Part shown: in pieces, positions 36,248 through 48,295 of the stretch | Layout: each line of letters begins with the position of its first letter | Position numbering within the stretch: position 1 is the first letter of the stretch | NCBI GenBank assembly: GCA_016758965.1 | Contig: JAEPRB010000082.1 | Span: forward strand, 87,973-151,972 | DNA length: 64,000 nucleotides | Direction: 5' to 3' | Source: Circinella minor | Taxonomy: Eukaryota > Mucoromycota > Mucoromycetes > Mucorales > Lichtheimiaceae | Made by a program: the position numbers and the translations under genes | The notes under the pieces: generated by a model | Seen by the model: the letters and a program-made list of their open reading frames with translations, nothing else | What the model was told of the DNA's origin: nothing | The model's database searches: none

Positions 36248-39154
36248 TTAGTGGCAACAACGGAATCCAGCAAAAACATAAGGATAACCTGCTTGATACC
36301 AATTTCTGAGAGATCGACGTTCAGCAAGACGTGGATGTGTAGCCCAACTACCACCAAGAACAATATGATGTTTACCATCAAGAAAGTCAGATGAATAACC
36401 AGGGTATAATTTTGACTTTTTATATCCTTGATGACGAACCATAGGTGTTGCTGTCCATTCCCAAACATCTCCCAGTGTATGGACGTGTTCATTGGACACG
36501 TCCGTTGGATGCCAATGCCTAAATCCGATATTGGGTATTTTCTTATTGTTGGTTGTATTATTCATCAAATCTCTGAATTGAAGTAATTCTGCCTCTGTTG
36601 GCAAACGCATATGATGGTGTTCTGCGTATTTACTACTTTGATAATAACTTGTTTGAACAGGCCAATAAAGAGCATCATCCATGGGACAAAAACCAAATGA
36701 TGTACGGATACCAATAGTACCATCTTCCATAAGAACCCAAGAAGCTGGCCAACCATCACTGTTGGTTGCTTGTAAAAATGCCAAATATTCACCATTAGTC
36801 ACTGGTCTACTTTGGATGGAAAACGCGTCAACATGAACAGATCTTTTCGGATGTTCATTATCCCAACCAAATTCAGTGTGATCTTCAGGATGACTTGTGT
36901 AATCGACATCTTCATCATCGTCGTGACCAAGAATTGTATCAGCTTCGGGTACTGGAATAAGAGGTGCTGGAGCAAGACACGTGCGTTTTTGTTGAAATGA
37001 ATTATCATGGGGTGTTGTGATAGAATAATTTTTAAATATTTTTGCCATTTTCCAGGGCACTGTTGCTACACCTGACGGTGGTTTAATATTTGGACTTTGT
37101 AAAAGCATATATAAAATTGTTTCCAAATGCATTGCTTCATGTTCAAACGCCATCCATACAACACGTGCTGCACGTTTACGTTGTTGTTCTTGTTGAACAG
37201 ATGCACCATAATCTTCTGCTTCCCATTGAAGTAATAATCTTTGGAGACGACTACGTACATTTTGTTGATAAAGCATGATGGATTCGATGGAAGGCCAATC
37301 TTCATCGCGAGCGGGTACTATTGAATGTGGGTTACACTTGGTAGGATCATCCATATCGGGATCAATTCCGCGTTCAAAAATACTCACAAAGCTTTCCGGT
37401 TCAGTAAAATTTGCTTCGTCCACATTATTCCGAGTGAGTAATATATCTACAAACGCAGGAGTATGACCCAAATAAAAGAGGAATGGATGTCGGAATGAAA
37501 TGGGTCGCTCAAATAACATTGTTGCATGGTCAATCATGGTAGTTGTTACATTATCCCACGATCGCCAAAGCTGTTGCCATTCATGTAATGAAGGAATATA
37601 GTTTGGCCAATGTTTGGAACCAATAACATGAGTAAGACTTGCCGAACCACCTTCCTTGCCTTCTTCTTCATCTTGATGATGTGCTTCTGTATAATCAGCC
37701 ATACATGATACACAGTTGGCATCTTGTTTTGTACGTTCTTGTGTACGTGTTGGATAAAGAGTTTCAAGTGTTCCTGGTCTATCACAATCAAACTTGAATG
37801 GACGACATTCAGCCAATATGACTTGATAAGGTGTTTTTCCATTCGTCCAATCTTCTGCTTTGTCCAACTGCGCAGCATTTAACATGTGCGTTATTTCTTC
37901 ATCTGAATATTTGTAAGAGTATTCAACATGAATGAGTTCATTTTTTTGTAAAGGAATGCGCAGCTGGTCTCCTGAACGACGCTGATAGGTCAATACGACA
38001 TTCTCACACGCTCTGTAGTGTGCTACATGTCGACCAAGGTCAGATTGATAACGAGAATCATAATCAAACTTGGAACGATCAAAGATGGATTGTCCTAAGA
38101 TGACGTTCACATGGTCCAGACCATTCATGATAAATTCTCTGGTAGTTCCCATTGAGTCGTCATAAGCAGTTTTGATCTTGGCCGGATCTTTGCGTTTGTC
38201 GCAACCAATCAATAGAAAATCTCCGGGTTGCATACACATTTGTTGAAGTCGATGAAGAAACATGGCAGATTCACGTCTATTTTGATTACCAATAGAACTA
38301 CCGAGCCAAAGAATCATTTTATGGGTAGGTGGATCAGCGGATGCAAATTGTTGGTTTAACCAAGGAATACCTTGATCATAAGTTCCTAATAATCCCATCA
38401 ATCGAACATGATTAAATTCACCAAGAGAACCTAAAGATCGTTCTAATTCTTGTTGATCAAGATCTAACGCGTAATAAGTAACTTTAAGCTGTTGTCGTTC
38501 AATGGCTTGAAGAATTAAAGATGTTTTACGGAGTGATCTAAAATTTCGTGAGCATATTATATGTATATGTATAAGTATGTATGTATTAATAATCCATATC
38601 ATCCAAATTAAAAAGTATGATTCTCTTTTTCCTCAAATTCTTTTTTTTTCCAAGTAACAACAATTCTCTACCTCTTACCCTGTACCATCCTTTTCTCTTC
38701 CTTTAAAGTAAAATAAAATAAAATACAATGATTGTTTTATTTATACATACCCTGCTCCAAGTTCAATAATTACACTACCATCATGTAATCTAGCTGCAAG
38801 TTGATCAGCATGTTCTTTTAAAATTTCCATTTCTGCATTGGTTAAATAATAATCATCCAAGTGCGTAATTTCATCAAATAATTGTAATCCACGTTTATCA
38901 TACAATACAAATGTTGGAATTGATTTGGTTCCTTCAGGTTTATTTAAAGAATCAAGAATAGTATCCACAAGATCATCTCCATTAAAAGCATCTAAAGATT
39001 GGTCTGTTGATGATGGTGGTGTGGGTGGTTTAATTTTATCATCTTCCTTGTTATTACTACTTGGATAATCTTGATGTGTAGGTAATTTTATATCTTCTTT
39101 AATAGGAGCACGAATATCTAAAATTCGATAGGAAGGTGTAGGAGGTGTGTTCAT
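36248..39154 (-). CDS. EGT1: Ergothioneine synthase Egt1 (EgtD-EgtB fusion)
   Basis: Bifunctional enzyme making the antioxidant ergothioneine: SAM-dependent trimethylation of histidine to hercynine, then iron-dependent sulfoxide formation with cysteine. Two exons: 38751-39154 and 36248-38537; 897 aa. The N-terminal EgtD part has YDKRGLQLFDEITHLDDYYL and, across the intron, IELGAGSLRKTS (SAM loop). ILWLGSSIGN and HVEYSYKYSDEEI follow. The EgtB part starts with a DinB-like segment FRHPFLFYLGHTPAF. The iron ligands are in FEHEAMHLET (H-x3-H-x-E) near residue 597. The C-terminal formylglycine-enzyme-like fold contains PVTNGEYLAFL, RLPTEAE, GDVWEWTATP, GGSWATHPRL and GYPYVFAGFRCCH. Domain order matches known fungal Egt1. 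Sequence appears intact. Confidence 0.95.
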
Positions 39155-40723
39155 TGTATTTTTTTCAAAAATGAAATAAAAATTGAAAAGAAGAAAAGAG
39201 GAAATAAAAACAAAAGTTCAATTGTTTAGTTGTTGTATAGTTGTTGTAGTCAGATTAAATGTTAAGTCAGAAAAGATATATTACACTTGAGTGCGTCATC
39301 GGTCGCAATAAATCCTTTCATTAGTAAAGTGATGAATTGTAACGTGATTGCATAATATTATTTTAAAATGGGGAGTTATGCTCTTATTTATTTTGCCTTT
39401 TCCCCAACAATATTTTTATTTCTTTGCTAGAGTTATAAGGTAAAAAAGTATGATGTATATTTTTTTTTGTAATCCTTCTTGATCGGCTTTCAATGTTATA
39501 GAATGAATTGTTAAGACACTAAACTGATTAAGGGAATCGTTGTTTTTCTTCTATAAAAGATTGTTACATAGATGCATTATACACGTGCCATTGCCTCTAT
39601 TTACTCAGTAGAGGCATAATAAAAAAGCTCTCACTCTTAAAAATCTTATTGTGATAATTGCTTTTCTGTTATGCGTCACATGCGCACGGTGCACATATTA
39701 CACACACGAAAACACAGATTACACACACATGCGTACCCACATAATATATCATATATATATATATGGTCTGATTATCACTTTTTTTTAATAATACACGAGT
39801 ATAAATATATTTTAGACTATGTATACAGAAAAAAAAAGTACATAGTATAGTTGTATAACATAATACTCCTTAAGTGATACAATCGCTCCATCTTAAATGC
39901 ACGAGTCCCTGATATCTTTCTTTCCCTCTCTTTCCTTCTTTTTATCTATTATATACTTTGGCTTTTTTTATCATTTATCATGAAATCACAAGAAAAAAAA
40001 GAAAGTTTAACTTTTTAATAATGAACTAAGCTATTATTATAATCTTAACTGGGAATGCTAAAAAATATTTTATAAAAAAAAAAGCATGATGTTGGGGTAC
40101 CATAGCAAGTATTTTTTCCCTAAAACAAAAAAGCATTAAGTAGCCGTCTCTTCAATAAATAACTTGAATCTTTAAATGGTATTCTTTGTATCTGTTTGGC
40201 AACAATAAGCCACTAGCTATTCATTCATTCTATATGTATATATTTTTTGAAGCTACCAAATAAAGATATGCCACAATATATATATATGAAATGAATGGGA
40301 AAGGGAGAAAGAAACAGGGCGTGGGAATAATCATCAAGTTACACAATTTAGTAGGATAAAAATTACATCATGCTACAGCAGAGTCACAGAAAATAAAATA
40401 AAAGATGCCATATAGATAGATTACAAAGATGCATAAAATTGTGAAACTTATAAATAGGTAAGTCTATAAAATAATCATACTATTCAAAACTTGTAATAGG
40501 TGCTTTTATTCAATATAATGTATTGAAATGTACGATTTTTTTGTAGCTACGTAGAAAGAAGAAAAGTACAAATGAAAGCTATATTAATACATGTTTAGAA
40601 ATAGTAATATGATTATATATATATGTCATATGTGTGTAAACATCTAAAAAAAAATTGACACATTGGCATATATACAGTAATTACTTTTGAATATATAAAT
40701 TATGCAGATATATCAGTTACATA
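39155..40723. other. Intergenic, EGT1 promoter side
   Basis: About 1.6 kb with no supported gene. It holds EGT1 upstream DNA and the 3' flank of the siderophore transporter. A pyrimidine tract lies near 39915-39945 and CA-rich repeats near 39700-39730. Confidence 0.6.
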
Positions 40724-43595
40724 TTATTCTTTTATTTTATGTTTTCCATCAACTACACCAGTTTGTATAATTCGCGTTTCATCTACGTTGATTATATAAT
40801 ATATAATAAGATATTAGCGCAAATGTAAAGAAAAGACAAAGTATATTATATACTTTTTTTTCCTGGTTGTTGCATAGCTACAGTAATAGAAGAATTTTTT
40901 TTATAATAAAAATATACGAACCATCATTGTTACTACTATTAATAGTAGCGTGTTGTTGTTCGTCCTTCTTTTTATGAAAATGTCGATCAATAGCTTCATC
41001 CAATCCAAAACTACGCATTGGTAAGGTGAACACAAATGATAATACCGTTAAGCACACAGCAATAATGGAAAGAATTTTTTGTGAGTTTCCATAAGCAATA
41101 ATGGCACCTTGATATTGATCTTCAGGTAAAGTAAAAACGTATAAATAACTTCCAGCTGCTTTTTTTACATCAAATTCCCCAGGGACATGTTCCACAAGTT
41201 GTCCCGGAAGAATGTTGTTCCAAACAGCACCTGAGATTGTTGATCCAACTGCTCCACCAATAGTACCCAATGCTTTTCATATAAAAAAGAATAAAATATT
41301 TTTAATAAAAAAGGTTATATACGTATATTTTATGATTATATAAAAAGAAGCAGAAAATATCTAATTTTTTTTATAACATAACCTTACCTTGAAAGAGTGC
41401 GGTAACCATAGAAAGATCTATTTGTTATAATTATGGTTTTGAATAACAACTATAGTTAATATATTCTCTTATGCAGACGGATCCGTTTCACGTTTGAAAA
41501 ATAAAAATAAAAGTAAGAAAACAAATTTTTTTACTTAGCTTACCATTGTGAGGTACACTTGATTGTAAAGCAACAATTATTGGAATGTCAATCATACCAG
41601 CACCTACGTAAATACATTTTTAAGTTAAAATCAGTTGGTTAATATACCTTCAGTCAAAAAAAAAAAAAAAAAAAAAAAAAAGATGCTATTTTTTTTTTCT
41701 TTACGTACCAACACCAGATATAATTTGAGTCATTACCATGAAACTATCGGGTTGATCAGGTTGTCTTGCTGGAATCATCAATCCAACACCCAAAATGAAC
41801 AATGCCATTCCTCCCCATACAAATGGTCTCCAAACCTGATAAGACAATAATAATAATAATAGTAACTTTAATAAAATAATCCATGCTATTATATCATTTT
41901 CCAGTTATATGTTTAGTATACTATTCATTACCCTGGATTTCATCATAAGATACCCAGTAATAGGTTGGGCAATGGTATATGCTACACGATATCCATTACG
42001 AATATATGTTGCGCGTGTAATACTGGCTCTACGTGTCACTTGTATAAAGGAAAAAAAGTACGTCCAGTTAAGTGAAGAGACCAGCGTGATAACGGCAGCG
42101 GACAGAGCTCCATAAATAGGAGTTCTGTCGGACCAACGACCCAAAGGAAGCAAAGGTTGGGTTGCATATTTCCATTCCCAAATACCAAACATGAACCATG
42201 CTACACAGCCACCACACAGTGTACCTAGTGTTTTTGCTATTTAAAATATAATTTTTTACGCAGTTAATTAGTATGTTATATGTACTATTTAAAACAAATA
42301 GTTTAAAATTTCGTGTTATTCATATTTATATTGAAAACTTTACGTGAAGTCCAACCATTCCAGACAGACTTGGAAAGATTAAATGGTAATAACGTCATAG
42401 CAAGAGCACCCACAAGAAGTACGCAACCAATAATATCAATCAGCACTAAACATTTATTTATCCATTCCATTATTCCAAGACGATGATCTCCGTCACGGTC
42501 TTTTTGCTCTTGTTTATACTCCAGCCATAATGGATTTTTTCGCATTCTCATTTGCAGTTTCCAAGCAATAATCATAAAAGGGACTTCACAAACAAGCAAT
42601 ACAAAAGGAAGATGGCCAAAACCCCAACGCCATTGTGGTTCATTAGGACTGTTTTTGACAAGTGCTTCAACAACAATAGGTGGAACAAAGAAATTGATTA
42701 ACAATGGTATTTGAAAAATGCCATGAAAAAGACCCCGGTTTAATGTGTTTGTCATGTCTATATATTTATATATATGACAGAGTAAATAAGAGTACATACA
42801 TATTGTTGTTAGAAGTGTGAGACACTATGTAACTCAAGAAGCAACTTTTTTTACTAGTAAATATATATATATATATGACACTAACCTCCAATAAGTGAAA
42901 ACCCCATGATACGAAGACCAACATCGCCAATAGAGCTGATAACTCTACCTCCTACGATAGTGTCAAAATTTTGTGCTGTTGCGAGGATCACAAATGAAAC
43001 AATATGAAAGATGGCAGAAAATGAGTAAATTTCGGTTCTTCCTAATAAATCAGATAGTCTCGAAAAAATTGGAAATAACACGACACGAATAATTGACGTC
43101 GTGACACTAATAACACTGACAAGGTTCATTGAATTGAATATAGAAGCAACCGTTGTTGTAATAGAATTTGTAGTATACCTATTTTTTATATTTTATTTTT
43201 TTATATTATAAATTAAGTATATGACCCATCTCTTCTATAATAAATAACGTTATTCTTGAGATCATATATAATATACTTTACTAACCCTTCCCAACCGCTA
43301 CCAAAGTTCATTAACAGTAAACTAAAAAGAACCGCACACATCAAGAGAATAGATTGAAAGTGTATAATAGGCATGGTGTGATAATTAGTCTTTCAGTGTT
43401 TCATATTAATAGCCATTACTTTATAACTACTATCCTTTTAAAAAAAGGTATCCATCATATAATGGTTATATATCTAAGTATATGTATTTCTTCTTATTAC
43501 CCGCTAAACATAATAATAAGGTCCCATCGACTACGTAACTGTTGAATCAGCTCGATCTTTTTGACGCCCGGTAAAGTATTATCCACCTTGATCAT
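40724..43595 (-). CDS. Siderophore-iron MFS transporter (ARN/SIT family)
   Basis: Proton-driven importer of ferric siderophores, plasma or vesicle membrane. Ten exons on the minus strand: 43501-43595, 43286-43321, 42886-43178, 42344-42757, 41932-42236, 41709-41835, 41544-41603, 41388-41417, 40922-41272, 40724-40782; 1770 nt, 589 aa. Motifs: MIKVDNTLPGVKKIELIQ at the N-terminus, FSRLSDLLGRTEIY (MFS loop 2-3), WRWGFGHLPFVLLVCEVPF, NGYRVAYTIAQPITGYLM, SGVGAGMIDIPII and FQALGTIGGAVGSTISGAVW, typical of Sit1/Arn/Str proteins. Several exons are very short (30, 36, 60 nt). Weak points are the first junction (the open frame of exon 2 also extends upstream past an ATG at 43372-43374) and the last donor GTTCGT. 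EGT1 is the upstream neighbour in window coordinates. Confidence 0.88.
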
Positions 43596-45864
43596 GGTAT
43601 ACTATATTATAAAGGCAATGACAACAGTAAAAAAATAATAAAAGGAAAGAAAGAAAAAGAGAAGCCTTGGTACCAACCGATTGCAATAACTAAATAGTGT
43701 TACCACCGTTTTTTATATATTACTATGATACAGATGTACAATAGCAATAATGGGGAGCTTTAAAAACAAAGTTTTTTTTTTAATCTGATAACGGCAAAAA
43801 AAACCAAGCTATGATAAAATAATGGATTGATGTGTCACAAGAGCAATCGGCTGTATATGAAAAAGGTTGCTGAACCGTAAAGAAGTGAATATGATCATGA
43901 TCTTCTGTTTATGGAAAGTGACATTTTGTATACATTCTTTCATTGGCGATTATGATCAAGAGATATTGTATAGTATTGTCTTTTTATGTTTACTAAAGAA
44001 AAATATTTCCTTAATATATATTGATAAGTAATAATACAAATGCATTTTGAGAAATAAAAAGCAATTGTACTATGTATGAATGAAATTCCATGTTATCTTC
44101 AGAGATATTTGATAGAAATAAATTTATTATGCCAAGTCATAAGTATATAGTGCTTAGGACGAAAATATTTATTGTGAAAAAGAATAAATCGTATGATAAT
44201 GGGCGCGTAGTTTGACAAATATAACTTTCCTTTATTTTTACTTTACTAATTGGCTCATAAGAAATTTTAAAAATGTCGGGTATGTTGATGTAATCCAAAA
44301 AAAAAAAAGTAGGTTAAAGGAAATTGTTATCTAAATCTCTGTACTCTCTGTATATGCAGTTCACGCCCTTTATAACACATTATCCAGTGACGTAAAATTT
44401 AAAATTGGGTATTTAGGAGTTACAAAGATAAAGTTCTTCCATTAAAAGTAGTTGTGTTTTCTTGGTAATATCATCATATACACTGATTGAAAATTGAAGA
44501 AGAAACTCTTCTTTTTTATGCTTTTATCTCATTTTACTAAGAAAAATTCGTATTGTGATGCACTTATATGCCTTGAATAAATTCATAGGTTTCATTTGTG
44601 ACAGTCGATCCATAGTAGATTTGGTATAATCCGTAATGCTATTTTGATAACTTAATTTTTTCTGTTATTGTTAGAAATACCATATGCATATGCATGGGTT
44701 ATTAGAAACAACATTATAATAAAGATAATGTCATATTTGTCGGTGTGAGAGTGTAATATGTATGATAATCCGAAGAAAAGACACTGTAAACATATTATTA
44801 CTATTTTTAGATGACAACCTCTTATTGAAATACTCACTCGTATTTTATATTATTTATATTTTTTCGATCCATGTATAATTTTCAGCGTAAAAAAAATCGC
44901 TCTTTTTGATTTCAACAAAAGGAAAAGTTAAACGCAAAATTATTGGTAGATTGTCTTTTAACAGTCGTTCAGCAGAATAAGTTTGGTTAATGAGGATATG
45001 CTGTATAAACAAAAGGCAACATGCTGGGGAAAAAATTACAAGCGAGAGTTTTTGAAACGTGGATGGATATTCATTGAAAATAGATAACTTACATGCTGTT
45101 TAAAAAAGAGTTATGGCAGTTTGAGAAATGTAATTTTATCATTGCCATTGTGTAGTTGCATATAAAAACACATTATTTATAACCATCATCTTACTTTTTT
45201 CTAAAAGTTCATAACCAATCTTGTGCCTCTGAATATTAACAACTAAAATTTTAACTGTCATCAATAATATCCTGTTCATTATTACGTCTTCTGTCATCAT
45301 TTTTTCACAACCCTTAGTATTTTTTGAATGTCATTTTTGACATTTAATATATAAATATCACATAAAGAAAAATAATAATAAGAAGAAGGGTGGATCTATT
45401 CCCATTGCTTTCTATGAACAAAAATTCACATTATAATAAATAATAATAATAATGATTTCCCCTATAATTTTTTGAAATATTTATCTTCGTTTGCCTCCTT
45501 AATAATATAATATACTAAAAGGGTTTGTTTCATGGATCTATAAAAATAATAGAGTTACTCAACATTTTTTCCTAAATCGTAATCAAATATATTATCTATT
45601 TCAGCAATAAACAAATAAAGTTCAATGTGCTCGTAAAAAATAAAAGTAAAAAAAAATAATGGGATCAAAAACAGTGTTTTTCGTTACGGTTAAGAATACC
45701 ATTAGCCAATGGATTTTTTTTTCAATAGGAAAAAGACGCCTGTCCTATTTATTATGTAAAAACCTTCAAAATATATATATATATATATTATATTGGTTTT
45801 CTTCATAGTGCTCACTTATTAAAATAAGCTCACCAAAAAGTAATATAATCCGGGGTAAAAATAT
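43596..45864. other. Intergenic desert
   Basis: About 2.3 kb of AT-rich DNA without a supported gene. Possible iron-responsive GATA sites upstream of the siderophore transporter cannot be distinguished from background. The 61-aa minus-strand ORF at 44652-44837 has no support. Confidence 0.55.
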
Positions 45865-45928
45865 AAAAAAAAGTGGCACCGAAGTGCGATCCAACTCTGA
45901 GCGTTAGTGTCATCCTTGTGCAGGGGCC

Positions 45929-45960
<32 letters not shown>

Positions 45961-45992
45961 TAATGTGACAGAGGTACCAAAGTACTTGTCAC
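45865..45992 (-). ncRNA. U6 spliceosomal snRNA
   Basis: Catalytic snRNA of the spliceosome. On the minus strand, from 45992: a 5' stem-loop (GTGACAAGTAC ... GTACCTCTGTCAC), then AAAATTGGAACGATACAGAG, AAGATTAGCATGG and CCCCTGCACAAGGATGACAC, that is, the ACAGAGA box, the AGC triad and the region upstream of the internal stem-loop, nearly identical to other eukaryotes. The internal stem-loop can be drawn as CUAAC / GUUGG around GCUCAGA. The 3' end carries GCAC-UUCG-GUGC, a UUCG-capped hairpin, directly before a T8 Pol III terminator at 45865-45872. No intron interrupts the gene. Length is about 120 nt without the T tract. Confidence 0.95.
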
Positions 45993-46013
45993 TTTTTTAT
46001 TCGGAACGATCCA

Positions 46014-46020
46014 CTTATAA
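46014..46020 (-). promoter_or_regulatory. TATA-like box of the U6 gene
   Basis: TTATAAG on the minus strand, 22-28 bp upstream of the U6 5' end, the usual position for a Pol III U6 TATA box. Confidence 0.6.
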
Positions 46021-46387
46021 CCCCCTAAAATTTCAATCTTTTGTGACTTGTGGGAAATAATATCTTAAAATTGCGAAGTTTCTTTTTATGGCACGGATAC
46101 CGTAAATGGGACCACTGAAACCAATCAGAGAAGAATTTAATAAAATTAATAGTCTGGGCCAATAAGAACTCGATTTAATAAAAATCTGTTGCTATGCCTG
46201 GAGCCTATACACAGGATTAATTTTTTTTAGAGAGCGAAAAGGTTGTGAGTGCCTGCATAATGCATTCTAAAAAATAAGTGTTTCATCTTTCCCACCGCTA
46301 CTTTATTCAACGTCATTTAACTTCATTCAACTTCATTCAACTCCATTCAACCATATTCAAGCACATTGAGTAATTTTTTTTTTCACA
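46021..46387. other. Intergenic with short CATTCAA-type repeats
   Basis: Between the U6 promoter and a transposon relic. Near 46305-46365 a run of imperfect copies of CTTCATTCAA lies just upstream of the relic and may belong to it. Confidence 0.5.
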
Positions 46388-47757
46388 ATGGAGGGAAATT
46401 TCAACTACAAAAAATGAGTTCGACCTTTTGGTCAAAAGAACGTTCAAGGCCACAACGCTGGACGTCCTAAAAAAGTGGATAGCAAACAAAAAAAAAATAT
46501 CATTTACCTCTATTAACACGACTGTCAATAATAATGAAAATAATAATTCATTATCATCAAGCTCATCTATTAATAGTACAGCAACGCCTGTACAGGAAGG
46601 ACCAACATCATCATTAGCAGAGGATGATCATGTACCGCTTGGTGAAAACATTTTTGACACCATGGTTCCTTCAGCTGAAGAAGATCAATATGATGTATTT
46701 GATGAAGATGACATTCTTGATGAAATTGGTTGTAATGATGAAGATGAATAAGAGGATAATAATAGACAAGAAGGCACTGAAGATATCATTGACACTACGT
46801 CCCAAACAGCCCACCATCATAATGCTAATAACACTACAGAAGAAAATAGAAATGAATCAAGCAACACATCAAATAATAACGCGACACAAATAGCTGGTGT
46901 AATTCAAAAATATCTCTCTGATATCCAAAAACGCATTGTTAGTAAAAAATATCCAGCAGAATACAGTAGAGGAACGTTTTGGGTACGACCAAAAGATCCA
47001 TACTTTGCTTTACTTGATGATCTGAATCTAAACGGTCTTTATTATCCACATATTTTTCTTTGGCTCCCTCATTTACTACTTGAAAAACTTGGATAAACTT
47101 TGAGCATCGTTGAACACCATAAAAATTCATAAGTTCTTAACTTACGGAGTGGTTCTTTTTATGGTTCTTTTTCAAAGAAGAAAAAGGTTCTGAATTCTCG
47201 ATAAAAAAAACTTTGTTTTTGTCTTCGCAGATAAATTTTTTAAAATTATATCTTTTATTGATAAAACATTAAAAATATTTAATATTTCTTTATTTAAAAG
47301 ATAATTAGTATTTATAAAATAATTATTAATTATGAAATGATATATCTTTTAAAGAAAATAATTTTAAAGATTTTTAGTTTTCAACATTGCTCATTATTGA
47401 TGAAGCAACTGCTTTATCATCATCATCATCAACAACAGAAGAAGAGACAAGCAACACTGAGCACGCTAATTCCACTGTCACATTATCTTCAAACGAATAA
47501 TACATAATAATAATACAACAAATACAATCGAACCAACGATATTTTATAATCCATATCTACCACACTTCAACAATCGCTTTATCCACCATTTCCTTTTATA
47601 TACGCTGCTCCTTCTTCAAGTAATAGCACCTTTGATGGTTTACATGCACCACCACGTGTGAGACATCGTAAAACATGTCATATCATAGTAATATATACTT
47701 GTATCAGCAGAACAGGACGAGGAACATACCCTCTTTTAAATAATAATAACCAATGAA
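46388..47757 (+). pseudogene. Degenerate transposon-type protein (DUF6729-like)
   Basis: Broken gene read in at least three frames. From ATG 46388: MEGNFNYKK, stop, then VRPFGQKNVQGHNAGRPKKS with an AT-hook-like GRPKK. After a frameshift an acidic region (EEDQYDVFDEDDILDEIG) runs to a stop at 46749. The same frame continues through Asn-rich sequence to GTFWVRPKDPYFALLDDL and YYPHIFLWLPHLLLEKLG, ending at 47093. These last motifs resemble the start of DUF6729 proteins of fungal mobile genes. A gap follows, then 47390-47757 resembles a C-terminal zinc-binding tail (PPRVRHRKTC). The middle is missing. Assignment is from memory and moderate; the broken state is clear. Confidence 0.55.
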
Positions 47758-47935
47758 TCTAATTTTCCAAAATGAACAAACTGATACATATAAACTTATA
47801 CTATATAACCATTGATATTACATACAATAATTATTAATTTTTTAACATATACTATATATATCACTTCTTTTTCAATAAAAAAAACGCCATACAGTTACAT
47901 AATAGGAGAGTTTTAATATAATAAGTCTTTAAAAA

Positions 47936-47960
47936 TTGGCCTCAGCTTCGCTTCGGCCAA
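47936..47960. repeat. GC-rich hairpin
   Basis: TTGGCC ... GGCCAA stem around a CAGCTTCGCTTC-type loop. It is followed near 47990-48008 by another GC-rich patch (GGTACCCGGGCCC). Both stand out from AT-rich DNA and resemble the hairpin at 50118-50138. Confidence 0.7.
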
Positions 47961-48295
47961 CTTTCAAAATAATTAAATCCGTCGGCCCCACTTATGGTAC
48001 CCGGGCCCTTTTTATTTTGTAAATTCTTTAAGTTTGTGTTGAATAACTCCGCTTGAGGGTAGCTTTAGTCGCAGTAGACACCATTAATAGGAAAACTGGA
48101 TTTTCTTATCATACAGTACGTAATTTTTTTTTGAACTCTTATAATAAATAATCGGGTGCACATTCAAAAAGGTGCACCTTTTGTTTTTGACCGACAAAAG
48201 TCACACTGACCAAGCGAGAAATCGAAAAAGTGCTTTTTTTTTTGTGTTTGTTCCTGAAAGTAAAAAAAAAGAAAACAAGAAATAAAATTACGATT
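47961..48295. other. Spacer between two transposon relics
   Basis: No gene. A 7-bp stem GGTGCAC ... GTGCACC lies at 48155-48177, and T- and A-rich tracts precede the next ORF. Confidence 0.5.

Noticed and set aside
44652..44837. 61-aa minus-strand ORF in the 43.6-45.9 kb desert
   Set aside because: Hydrophobic, AT-rich composition and no homologue recognised.
45871..45890. Resemblance of the U6 3' end to a CRISPR guide-RNA scaffold terminator hairpin
   Set aside because: Coincidental hairpin plus T-tract; the rest of the RNA is clearly U6.
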